Shown piece by piece: positions 26,378 through 33,708 of a stretch of 64,000 bases of DNA. Origin of the DNA: Mesorhizobium sp. STM 4661. Its GTDB lineage: Bacteria > Pseudomonadota > Alphaproteobacteria > Rhizobiales > Rhizobiaceae. A model generated the notes under the pieces. That model saw nothing but the letters and a program-made list of their open reading frames with translations, was not told the origin of the DNA and did no database searches. The stretch covers positions 124,001 through 188,000 of the forward strand of contig NZ_CAAF010000028.1 in the NCBI RefSeq assembly GCF_000359125.1, read 5' to 3'. Made by a program: the position numbers and the translations under genes. Within the stretch, counting starts at the first letter, position 1, and each line of letters starts with the position of its first letter.

Positions 26378-27906
26378 GCCTCTGCCATTCCCGGTTGCTT
26401 GCGGACCTCGGCCACGGAAGCCGTGTATCTGGTGGCCAGCCGCAGCACCTGTTCCTCGCTCGCCCCATCGCCCGGCAGTTCGCCGACCGTCCTGCCTTCC
26501 GCCATCACGACGATGCGGTCGGCAAGCGCCAGCACCTCCGGCAGGTCCGAGGACACGACGAGCAGGGCGACGCCCTTGTCGGCGAGCGCCCTGAGCAGCC
26601 GGTAGATTTCGGAACGCGCGCCGACATCGACGCCGCGTGTCGGCTCATCGACGATCAACAGGCGCGGCTCCATCGCCAGCCATTTGGCCAGGAGCACTTT
26701 CTGCTGATTGCCGCCGGAAAGATTGCCGACGATCTGGCGAACGCTCGGCGTCGCGATGCGCAGCTCGTCGACGAAATTCCTGGCCAGCGCCTCGGCCTTG
26801 CGGTTGGAAAAGTTCGCACCCGACGAGACCCTGGACAGAACCGTCGCGGCGACGTTGTTGACGATGTCCATGCCGAGGAACAGCCCGGCCGCCTTGCGGT
26901 CTTCCGGCACCATGCCGATGCCGGCATGCTTGCCGTCCCATGGACCTTTCGGATCGATCGCTTTGCCACCGATCCGAATCGAGCCGCCGTGCCGGCGGCG
27001 GGCACCGAAGATCGCCTCGCAGAATTCGCTGCGGCCCGACCCGATGAGACCGGCAAGGCAGACGATCTCGCCGGCCCGCACGGTGATCGATGCCGACCGG
27101 ACCAAAGGCGGCGCATCCAAATCTTGCGCCTCGAGCACGATTTCGCCGATTTTCCGCCCGGCCGCCGAGCGCGAGAAATGCACGTCGCGTCCGACCATCA
27201 GGCGGATCAACTCGTCGGTCGATGTCTCGGCGACCCTGCGTGTTCCGGCAAGCCTGCCGTCCTTGAGCACGGTCACCGAATGGCAAAGCGAGAAGATCTC
27301 GGCGAGGCGGTGCGAAACGTAGATGACCGAGACACCGTTGCCGGCCAGCCGGCGCACCACATCGAACAGTTTTTCGGTTTCGGTAAGGGTGAGTGCCGCC
27401 GTCGGCTCGTCGAGGATCAAGATCCTGAGGTCGCGCGACAACGCCTTGGCGATCTCGACGATCTGGGCCTGCGCCGGCGACAGCCCCGACACTTTCAGCG
27501 CCGGGTCGATGGCAACACCAAGCTGCGCGATCAGCGCCTTTGCCTGATCCCGCATGGCGCGGACATTGACCTGGCCAAGCCATTGCGTCGGCTGCCGACC
27601 GGCGAAAATGTTTTCGGCAACCGAAAGCTGCGGCACGAGCGAGCCTTCCTGATGCACGATGCCGATGCCGAGGTCGCCGGCGGCCTTTTCATCGAGCGTA
27701 CCGATCTCGGCGCCGTCGACCAGGACGGTGCCCTGGTCGCGCGAATAGACGCCGGCGACGATCTTGCCGAGTGTCGATTTGCCGGCTCCATTTTCACCGA
27801 GCAGGGCGCGGATTTCACCGCCCTCGACGTTCATCGACACGTCGTCGAGCGCCCGCACGCCGGGGAAGAACTTGGAAAGGCCGTTGATTTCGAGGCGCGG
27901 CGCCAT
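26374..27906 (-). CDS. sugar ABC transporter ATPase (RbsA/XylG-like)
   Basis: A 510-residue tandem ATPase. The first cassette has Walker A GENGAGKST (about 37-45), signature LSPAQAQ and Walker B ILDEPTAAL. The second has a degenerate P-loop (GLIGSGRSEF), signature LSGGNQQK and Walker B IVDEPTRGVD. This asymmetric pair is typical of ribose-type importers. The start lies 4 bases after the stop of the PanE-like gene. Confidence 0.94.
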   Translation of the reverse strand: MAPRLEINGLSKFFPGVRALDDVSMNVEGGEIRALLGENGAGKSTLGKIVAGVYSRDQGTVLVDGAEIGTLDEKAAGDLGIGIVHQEGSLVPQLSVAENIFAGRQPTQWLGQVNVRAMRDQAKALIAQLGVAIDPALKVSGLSPAQAQIVEIAKALSRDLRILILDEPTAALTLTETEKLFDVVRRLAGNGVSVIYVSHRLAEIFSLCHSVTVLKDGRLAGTRRVAETSTDELIRLMVGRDVHFSRSAAGRKIGEIVLEAQDLDAPPLVRSASITVRAGEIVCLAGLIGSGRSEFCEAIFGARRRHGGSIRIGGKAIDPKGPWDGKHAGIGMVPEDRKAAGLFLGMDIVNNVAATVLSRVSSGANFSNRKAEALARNFVDELRIATPSVRQIVGNLSGGNQQKVLLAKWLAMEPRLLIVDEPTRGVDVGARSEIYRLLRALADKGVALLVVSSDLPEVLALADRIVVMAEGRTVGELPGDGASEEQVLRLATRYTASVAEVRKQPGMAEA

Positions 27907-27910
27907 GGCC

Positions 27911-28849
27911 CTATTGTGCCCTAGCCTGGAGGTAGTGGGCCTGCTTGGCCTGGATCATCCAGACCATGGTGTCGTTGACAGGCGTGGCCACGCCGGTGCG
28001 CTTGCCTGCTTCGACGATCGCACCGTTGATCACCTCGATCTCGGTCTGGCGCCTGGCCTCGACATCCTGCAGCATCGAAGCCTTGCCGCCGACCGCCTTC
28101 TCCAGCAGGCCGGTGATCGCGGCCCAGCGTTCGTCATAGTCGAGCGCGATGCCTTGCGCCTTCGCGACTGCCACAACCTCCTTGAGGATGGCGGCCATCA
28201 AGCTCTTGGTGCCATCGAAGGCGACGAGTTCGTGCGACATGAAATGCAACAGCCCCGCGACCGGCAGTGTGCAGGCATTCAGCGACAGTTTCTTCCAGAC
28301 CTCGTCGAGGATTCTGTCAGACTGGGTCGTCTCGATCTGCGCCGCGCGAAACACCTCGATAACCTTGCCGAGGCGCTCGGTCGGCTGGCCGGTCAGCTCG
28401 CCGATATAGGTCATACCGGAGCCGGGATGCTTGACGCGACCCGGCGCCAGCAGCGTGCCGCCATGATAGGTGAGCCCGACCAGCACGCGATCTTCGCCGA
28501 CGATCGAGGCGATACGCGGCGCGTTGCCCCAGCCATTCTGCAGGCTGAGCACGGCGGTCTCACTGGCGATCATCGGTTTGGCGGCCCGGACGGCAGCCTC
28601 GGTGTGATAGCATTTGACGAAATTGATGATGAGATCGACCGGGCCGACGCTTGCCGGATTGTCGCTTGCCGGCACCCTGATCACCGGCTGCGAACCATCC
28701 TTCTCCTCGATGGTGAGTCCGTTGTCGTTGATCGCCGTCACCGCTGCCTTGGAGACGTCGATCAAGGTCACGTCGTTGCCGGCACGGGCCAGATAGCCCC
28801 CAAATATCCCGCCCATGGCTCCGCCGCCGCCCAGAATGGCGATTTTCAT
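27911..28849 (-). CDS. 2-dehydropantoate 2-reductase (PanE/ApbA) family oxidoreductase
   Basis: A 312-residue NAD(P)-dependent dehydrogenase, first gene of the ten-gene operon. The nucleotide site ILGGGGAMGGIFGG starts at residue 4; the C-terminal helical ApbA domain contains VWKKLSLNACTLPVAGLL with the conserved lysine and asparagine. In pantothenate synthesis this family reduces ketopantoate, a branched hydroxymethyl keto acid; apionate is also a branched hydroxymethyl acid. A role as hydroxy-acid dehydrogenase or oxidoisomerase in the sugar pathway is therefore attractive but unproven. The ATG at 28849 follows GGGAGGAAG, which decides the start over one 26 codons upstream. Confidence 0.8.
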   Translation of the reverse strand: MKIAILGGGGAMGGIFGGYLARAGNDVTLIDVSKAAVTAINDNGLTIEEKDGSQPVIRVPASDNPASVGPVDLIINFVKCYHTEAAVRAAKPMIASETAVLSLQNGWGNAPRIASIVGEDRVLVGLTYHGGTLLAPGRVKHPGSGMTYIGELTGQPTERLGKVIEVFRAAQIETTQSDRILDEVWKKLSLNACTLPVAGLLHFMSHELVAFDGTKSLMAAILKEVVAVAKAQGIALDYDERWAAITGLLEKAVGGKASMLQDVEARRQTEIEVINGAIVEAGKRTGVATPVNDTMVWMIQAKQAHYLQARAQ

Positions 28850-28999
28850 GCATCTTCCTCCCTTGGCGATCGCAACCGCCGTCGCAAAGCGTTGATTTGC
28901 CGGCTTTGGGTTATGCCAAACCGGCACCGGCCGATGCTCGTTGAGCCCGGTCCCCTCTTTCCGCTTTCAAGCCTTCGCGCTTTCAATCTTGTGATTTCA

Positions 29000-29032
29000 G
29001 CATTACAAGCTGTTGCATGGTTGTCAAGCATG
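29000..29032 (-). promoter_or_regulatory. promoter and operator of the ApnL operon
   Basis: On the minus strand TTGACA (29022-29027) is followed after 16 bases by TAATGC (29000-29005). The -35 box sits in the near-perfect palindrome CATGGTTGTCAAGCATG (29016-29032; arms CATGnTTG and CAAnCATG). The site lies 17 bases before the divergent gntR start, so one bound GntR could control both directions. The protein-site link is inferred. Confidence 0.5.
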
Positions 29033-29048
29033 ATGGTATGAAAGGTCT

Positions 29049-29786
29049 ATGGTCGACCCACTAGTCATAGAACGAAAGAAGCTCTTCGAGCATGTTGCCA
29101 CGCATCTCGAAGGGCAGATCCTCTCCGGCAAACTGAAGCCCGGGGACCAATTGCCGCCCGAGCGCGATCTGCAGTCGCGCTTCGGCGTCGGCCGCCCGGC
29201 CATTCGCGAGGCGTTGATCTCCTTGCAGAAGGCCGGCCTCGTCGAACTCACCAATGGCGCCCGCGCCAAGGTGCTGATGCCGACAGCCAGCCATATCTTC
29301 ACCGGCATGGCGCCGGCCGTCAGGCAGATGCTGTCGACCGAGGAAGGGCAGCGCTCCTTTCAGGGCGCCCGTATGTTCTTCGAAGTCGGCCTCGCCCGCG
29401 AGGCGGCCCGCACGGCAACGCCTGCCGACCTGGAATCGCTGCGCACCGCGCTCGAGGCCAACCGCCTGGCGATCGGCGACCGAGACGGCTTCACCAGCAC
29501 GGACATCGCTTTCCACTTCGAGTTGGCGCGCATTGCCCGCAATCTCGTCTTCGTGGCGTTGCACGACCAGATATCGGAATGGCTCAAGGAGCAGCGCATC
29601 GTCACGCTGGCCGCCGACGGCCAGGAACAGACGGCGTATGAAGCGCACCGTGCGATCTATGAGGGCATCGCGGCACGCGACCCCGATCGTGCCGAGCAGG
29701 CGATGCGGGAGCATCTGGATCAGCTGACGACGATGTTCTGGCGCCAGCGGGCAAGTGAGCCCGAGGCTGGCGGCCACGACGAATGA
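29049..29786 (+). CDS. GntR-family (FadR subfamily) regulator of the sugar operon
   Basis: A 245-residue regulator. The winged helix-turn-helix is at about 12-75 (LKPGDQLPPERDLQSRFGVG, then RPAIREALISLQKAGLVELT), followed by an FCD ligand domain with metal-binding residues in FHFELARIA and EAHRAIYEGI. FCD regulators sense sugar acids or carboxylates. It is divergent from the PanE-ABC-ApnL operon with the palindrome at 29016-29032 between them, so it is the probable pathway-specific repressor. The ribosome site is weak (AAAGG). Confidence 0.85.
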   Translation: MVDPLVIERKKLFEHVATHLEGQILSGKLKPGDQLPPERDLQSRFGVGRPAIREALISLQKAGLVELTNGARAKVLMPTASHIFTGMAPAVRQMLSTEEGQRSFQGARMFFEVGLAREAARTATPADLESLRTALEANRLAIGDRDGFTSTDIAFHFELARIARNLVFVALHDQISEWLKEQRIVTLAADGQEQTAYEAHRAIYEGIAARDPDRAEQAMREHLDQLTTMFWRQRASEPEAGGHDE

Positions 29787-29834
29787 AGGCCGCAGATGGA
29801 CAGAACTTCAGTAAGTGAGAATCTGCCGATGATT

Positions 29835-30620
29835 CTATTTCACGCCGATGCCGGCGGTCAGGCCGCCATCGATCTTGTAGTCGGCGCCGGTGCAGAACCC
29901 GGCTTTCGCCGAGCACAGGAAGGCGATCAGCTCCGCCACTTCCTCCGGCTCGCCGATGCGCCCGATGGGGTGCGCTTCGCCGAAGCGCCGGTAGGCCTCT
30001 TCGACATCGGCGTCGCTGCCGTGGTCGCCACGCGCGGCCTTCTCCAGAATCGGCGTGCGGATCGAGCCTGGGCTGACGGAATTGACGCGGATGCCGGAGC
30101 GCGCGTGGTCAAGCGCCAGAGCGCGCGTCAGCGTGTGGATGGCGCCTTTGGTCGTGGCGTAGGCGGCGACGTTCTGCTGGCAGGCGAAGCCTTGCACCGA
30201 CGCCACGTTGACGATGGCGCCGCCGCCCCGGCGGGTCATTTCCGGGATGCCGAAATGCGCCGTCAGGTAGATCGAACCGACATTGACCGACATCGCCTTG
30301 TTCCAGGTGTCGAAATCGGTGCTAACAGCGGTTCCGTATGGATGGACCGCCGCCGAATTGACGATGATATCGAGCCCGCCGAACCGCTCGACACCGGCCG
30401 CGACCGCGCCGCGAACCTGATCCGGCACGGAGACGTCGGCGTCCATGACCAGTGCTTCTGCTCCGGAGCTTGCCAGTTCCGCTTTCATCGCTGCATTGGC
30501 CGCGCGGTCGATGCCGCAGGCGATGATCGCAGCACCCCCTGCCGCAAGGCGTCTGGCGGTTGCGAGACCAATCCCGGTCGTCCCCGTCACCAATGCCACT
30601 TTGCCGTCGAAATCCTTCAT
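29835..30620 (-). CDS. short-chain dehydrogenase/reductase
   Basis: A 261-residue classical SDR. The cofactor motif is TGTTGIGLA (about 13-21), NSAA is the NNAG equivalent, the catalytic Ser lies in NVASVQ, and YATTKG provides the Tyr and Lys. It lies 13 bases downstream of the GntR gene at 30634 on the same strand, with mannonate dehydratase divergent. Rhizobial uronate loci often pair UxuA with an SDR-type fructuronate reductase or keto-acid reductase, so a role in hexuronate catabolism is plausible. Substrate is not provable from sequence. Confidence 0.85.
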   Translation of the reverse strand: MKDFDGKVALVTGTTGIGLATARRLAAGGAAIIACGIDRAANAAMKAELASSGAEALVMDADVSVPDQVRGAVAAGVERFGGLDIIVNSAAVHPYGTAVSTDFDTWNKAMSVNVGSIYLTAHFGIPEMTRRGGGAIVNVASVQGFACQQNVAAYATTKGAIHTLTRALALDHARSGIRVNSVSPGSIRTPILEKAARGDHGSDADVEEAYRRFGEAHPIGRIGEPEEVAELIAFLCSAKAGFCTGADYKIDGGLTAGIGVK

Positions 30621-30633
30621 TGCGGGAACTCCT

Positions 30634-31401
30634 TCATTCGCTATCGGACGCCGGCTCTTCCGGCAGGAATCGCAGGGCGAAATCGAGATGGCGGCTCATC
30701 AGGTAGGCGTAAGCCAGCCTGTCGCGCGCCCGAAGCGCGGCGACGATCTGGCCATGCGCGGCCTTTGTATCGGCCAGCACCGGGCGCCTTTCCTTCCCGA
30801 TGGTCATGATCCGCAGGATCACGGGGGAAAGGAAGGAATACATGTCCGCCAGCATGCGATTGTCCGCCAGCCTGATCAGCGCCATGTGGAAATTGAAATC
30901 GTTCTCGGCGGCCTCCTCGATCGAGCGGCTCGTCACGATCCGGGCGTTGATCTCATCGAGAGCCTCGATCTGTTCGTTCGAGGCATGCAGCACGATATGG
31001 TCGCCGATGCCGACTTCGATGATGCGCCTGTAGCCTTGTATGTCGGCGAAGGACGAGCGCGAGACATCCATATGCGCGGCGAAAAAATTCTGGATGGCGA
31101 TGCTCCGCCCATCGGCAAGGACAGCACCGACGCGGGGTTTCGGTTCGATAAGTCCGTAGGTGCGGATGGTGCGCAACGCCTCGCGCACCGTATTGCGGCT
31201 GGCGCCGGTGAGTTCGCTGAGCTTGCGCTCGGTCGGCAGCACGTCGCCGACATTCAGCTGCCGCGCGCGGATGAGATCAAGAATCCGCACGGCCGTTGTG
31301 TCGACCGCGGACCTGCCGCTGATACGCCGCGCGGCGGCGTTCTCGCGCACGGCTCGAGAGTTTCCCAATGTCGAGTCTTTCCTGAATTGTTGGACCAACA
31401 T
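30634..31401 (-). CDS. GntR-family (FadR subfamily) regulator, probable uxu control
   Basis: A FadR-type regulator of about 255 residues. The winged HTH is at about 40-100 (VLPTERKLSELTGASRNTVR) and an FCD domain follows (NDFNFHMALIRLADN). Two starts are possible. The ATG at 31401 has no ribosome site and overlaps a palindromic operator. A TTG at 31368 has AGGAAAG 8 bases upstream and would leave the operator in the leader. I keep the longer form but think the TTG start equally likely. It is divergent from uxuA, and both promoters carry the same 12-base operator. Confidence 0.82.
   Translation of the reverse strand: MLVQQFRKDSTLGNSRAVRENAAARRISGRSAVDTTAVRILDLIRARQLNVGDVLPTERKLSELTGASRNTVREALRTIRTYGLIEPKPRVGAVLADGRSIAIQNFFAAHMDVSRSSFADIQGYRRIIEVGIGDHIVLHASNEQIEALDEINARIVTSRSIEEAAENDFNFHMALIRLADNRMLADMYSFLSPVILRIMTIGKERRPVLADTKAAHGQIVAALRARDRLAYAYLMSRHLDFALRFLPEEPASDSE
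31386..31400. promoter_or_regulatory. GntR operator 1 (near gntR start)
   Basis: ATTGTTGGACCAACA contains the perfect 13-base palindrome TGTTGGACCAACA (31388-31400). Its 12-mer ATTGTTGGACCA is repeated inverted at 31525-31536. It lies about 30-43 bases downstream of the predicted gntR transcription start, so binding would act as a roadblock and autoregulate. Confidence 0.6.
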
Positions 31402-31435
31402 AACGCAGGCTTTGAGGAAAACAACCGGTTTTGCC

Positions 31436-31463
31436 CTATAACTCCGGATTTCAATAGTTTCAA
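31436..31463 (-). promoter_or_regulatory. promoter of gntR (30634-31401)
   Basis: On the minus strand TTGAAA (31458-31463) is followed after 16 bases by TTATAG (31436-31441). The start would fall near 31429. Confidence 0.5.
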
Positions 31464-31511
31464 TAGAAAGTTGACGCAGCGTGTCTCGTAAAATCGACCC
31501 GAATTTTTAGT

Positions 31512-31540
31512 TTGACTCTCATTATGGTCCAACAATAATT
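31512..31540 (+). promoter_or_regulatory. uxuA promoter with GntR operator 2
   Basis: TTGACT (31512-31517) and ATAATT (31535-31540) are 17 bases apart. The operator TGGTCCAACAAT (31525-31536) fills the spacer and overlaps the -10 box, a standard repressor position. It is the reverse complement of the 12-mer at 31386-31397. Confidence 0.6.
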
Positions 31541-31568
31541 TGCCGTTCTCTCACAGAAGGAAGCGGCA

Positions 31569-32753
31569 ATGGAACAGTGCTGGCGCTGGTATGGACCGGA
31601 CGACCCGGTGACACTCGATCATGTCAAGCAGGCAGGTGCGACAGGCGTGGTCTCGGCCCTGCACAATATCTATGACGGGCGCGCCTGGCCGCTCGAGAGC
31701 ATTCAGGAGCGCAAGCGGATCATCGAGGCGGCAGGGCTGACCTGGTCGGTCGTCGAGAGCATTCCCGTCCACAATTCGATCAAGATCGGCTCGGCGGAAA
31801 GGCTGCGTTATGTCGGCTGGTACAAGGATACGATCCGAGCGCTTGCCAAGGCCGGCATCGCGACGATCTGCTACAATTTCATGCCCGTGGTCGACTGGAC
31901 CCGCACGGATCTGGCCTACCGGCTGCCGACGACGGGTTATGCCTTGCGTTTCGATGCGATCGATTTCGCGGCCTACGACCTGTTCGTGCTGAAGCGCGGG
32001 AATGCCGACGCCGGCTACAGCGCCGCCCGCATCGCCGAGGCGCAATCGCGGCTGAAGGAGCTGAGCAGCGAGAAGATCGACAGGATCGAACGCAACCTCA
32101 TCGCCGGCCTGCCGGCAACCGAGCGCAGCTACGTTAGGGACAGTTTTCGCGAGGCATTGGCTGAATACGATGCGATCGGGCCGAAGGAACTGCGCGACAA
32201 CCTTGCCTGGTTCCTGCGCGAGATCGTTCCGGTGGCCGAAGAGGAGGGGGTGCGCATGTGCATCCATCCCGACGACCCGCCATTCTCGCTCTATGGCTTG
32301 CCACGCATCGTTTCGACCGCCGAGGATGCGCGCTTCATCCTCAACGTCCTCGACAGCCCAGCCAACGGCCTGACGTTTTGTACCGGCTCCTATGGCACAC
32401 GCGCCGACAACGACATTGTCGCCATGGTCAAGGAATTCGCCGACCGCATCCATTTCGTCCATCTGCGCAATGTAACCATCGAGGAAGACGGCTCGTTCTA
32501 TGAAGCCGAGCATCTCGAGGGCGGCACCGACATGGCGCATGTCATCCTCGCCTTGATGCAGGAAGAGGCGCGCCGCAGCAGGGAAGGCCGCGCCGACTGG
32601 CAAATTCCGATGCGGCCGGACCATGGCCATCTGCTCGCCGACGATATCGGCAAGACCAGGATCAACCCCGGCTACTCGCTGATCGGCCGGCTGAAAGGCC
32701 TCGCCGAACTGCGCGGCATCATGCGCGCCGTGGAGCGGTTCGGGCTGGCTTGA
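31569..32753 (+). CDS. uxuA: mannonate dehydratase
   Basis: Dehydrates D-mannonate to 2-keto-3-deoxygluconate in glucuronate catabolism. At 394 residues it has the length of the enterobacterial enzyme. The start [21 protein letters not shown] and the segments [31 protein letters not shown] and CIHPDDPP are characteristic of UxuA; the His and Asp of the last motif are among the metal ligands. The ribosome site AGAAGGAAG precedes the ATG. It is monocistronic as far as visible and controlled by the divergent GntR. Confidence 0.95.
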   Translation: MEQCWRWYGPDDPVTLDHVKQAGATGVVSALHNIYDGRAWPLESIQERKRIIEAAGLTWSVVESIPVHNSIKIGSAERLRYVGWYKDTIRALAKAGIATICYNFMPVVDWTRTDLAYRLPTTGYALRFDAIDFAAYDLFVLKRGNADAGYSAARIAEAQSRLKELSSEKIDRIERNLIAGLPATERSYVRDSFREALAEYDAIGPKELRDNLAWFLREIVPVAEEEGVRMCIHPDDPPFSLYGLPRIVSTAEDARFILNVLDSPANGLTFCTGSYGTRADNDIVAMVKEFADRIHFVHLRNVTIEEDGSFYEAEHLEGGTDMAHVILALMQEEARRSREGRADWQIPMRPDHGHLLADDIGKTRINPGYSLIGRLKGLAELRGIMRAVERFGLA

Positions 32754-32788
32754 GGGTCTCGGCGGACAGGCTGCCCGGGCAGGGCGGC

Positions 32789-33010
32789 ATGGCCGACGTC
32801 GCCAACATGCATCGCGACTATCTGCTCTACATTCCCGGCCAGTCGCTGGTGGGAGACGTCGAGATCGTCAGTTCAGCCCGTGGGCAACCGATGGGCTATC
32901 GCACCGGTAGACACGGGTCTTCACCGACCTTTATGTGTTTCAGCTCGATCAAGCATCCTGGGAATTGACCGTTGTCGAAACCCTGCGGCGCGGCGGAAGG
33001 AAGCAGGATG
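32789..33010 (+). pseudogene. possible CoA-transferase beta-subunit remnant
   Basis: The 630-base interval 32754-33383 holds no intact gene. A short frame from 32789 (HRDYLLYIPGQSLVGDVEIV) and, in another frame from 32914, RVFTDLYVFQLD followed by LTVVETLRRGG both look protein-like. The second resembles the VTDL-x-VF and VV-x-x-x-PG region near the end of CoA-transferase beta subunits. A frameshift and missing ends would make it a decayed gene at the right end of the islet. Resemblance is by eye and weak. Confidence 0.25.
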
Positions 33011-33111
33011 GCGAGCAGAGTCGACATTGCATGGGGATGTCACTATATAGCGGCGGCCCCGACGGCTCAGCTTGGGTTGTGTCTGCGGAGCCACCGTAAA
33101 TGCGCTACATA

Positions 33112-33132
33112 TTGTGATACCTTTTGTGATAC
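33112..33132. repeat. TTGTGATAC direct repeats near the islet right end
   Basis: TTGTGATAC at 33112-33120 and again at 33124-33132, 12 bases apart, in an AT-rich stretch about 60 bases inside the attR-like site. Integrase arm sites often look like this. Confidence 0.35.
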
Positions 33133-33192
33133 ATATCGGTCTTAAAAACCGGGAAAAAAGCGAATAGAAACAATAGCGCGGGATTCGCTATG

Positions 33193-33212
33193 GATCCCAG
33201 TCAACGGTATCA
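33193..33212 (+). other. attR-like site
   Basis: GATCCCAGTCAACGGTATCA matches the 3' end of tRNA-His at 18 of 20 positions. The rest of a tRNA is absent, so this is a target-site copy, not a second tRNA gene. Confidence 0.55.
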
Positions 33213-33383
33213 GTCTCCTCAAGTATCAAAACGTGCTCCTTGAACCTGTGTTTCCTTCGGCTCTGTGGAGCTTGGACAAGATCGGCTTGCCGGGTGACGA
33301 CGACTCGGTTGGAATGGGAACATGCATCCTTTTGCGGGAATTGACGTTTATACCAACCGGCATAGCCGCCAGGGAACAGCAGT

Positions 33384-33638
33384 ATGAGTGAACACGCGAT
33401 CGAGTTCTTGCGCGGGTGGATCGGCGAAAAGGTCCAGTGCCAGCCCTCGCCGGAGAGGATCGAGAAGCAGGCCGAGACCCTCGCCAGGGAGTGCGCGGCC
33501 AAGGCTGCGGAAGCCGGCATACCCCTGGAGGATATCCAGGAAGAGGTCGGCGACATCCAGGAGCTTATCGCGTCGAGGCTGGAAGAGGCCGCCGAGGCCG
33601 ACGAGGACGAAAAGAACTCGAGCAAGCCTGCCGAGTGA
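33384..33638 (+). CDS. DUF768 family small protein
   Basis: An 84-residue acidic protein with the DUF768 pattern (MSEHAIEFLRGWIGEKVQ, LARECAAKAAEAGIPLEDIQ), a family abundant in Mesorhizobium and of unknown function. It is probably helical and cytosolic. The ATG follows AGGGAA. It lies 172 bases right of the attR-like site and its stop is 70 bases from the convergent peptidase gene. Confidence 0.75.
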   Translation: MSEHAIEFLRGWIGEKVQCQPSPERIEKQAETLARECAAKAAEAGIPLEDIQEEVGDIQELIASRLEEAAEADEDEKNSSKPAE

Positions 33639-33708
33639 TAATGCCGAACCCGGCGAACGAGGCCGGGAAGGGCAGCCATTTCCGGCCTGTCTGAAGGGCC
33701 TCGCGGCT

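Larger units (their letters stand above)
18048..33212. mobile_element. putative sugar-catabolic genomic islet at tRNA-His
   Basis: The last 20 bases of tRNA-His (18048-18067) recur at 33193-33212 with 18 of 20 identical, both differences being C to T. The direct repeats bracket about 15.1 kb that holds only the ApnL sugar operon, its GntR, an SDR, a second GntR, uxuA and a possible gene remnant. This is the layout left by a tRNA-targeting integrase. No integrase gene remains, so the element would be decayed or fixed. An AT-rich segment with TTGTGATAC repeats lies just inside the right end. The boundary is inferred from the repeat alone. Confidence 0.55.

Noticed and set aside
18108-31401. RuBisCO-like or transketolase steps of known D-apiose routes
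   Set aside because: All genes of the region were read; none carries RuBisCO-like, kinase or thiamine-diphosphate motifs.
33193-33212. Second tRNA-His gene
   Set aside because: Only the 3' 20 bases are present; no D arm or anticodon arm lies upstream.
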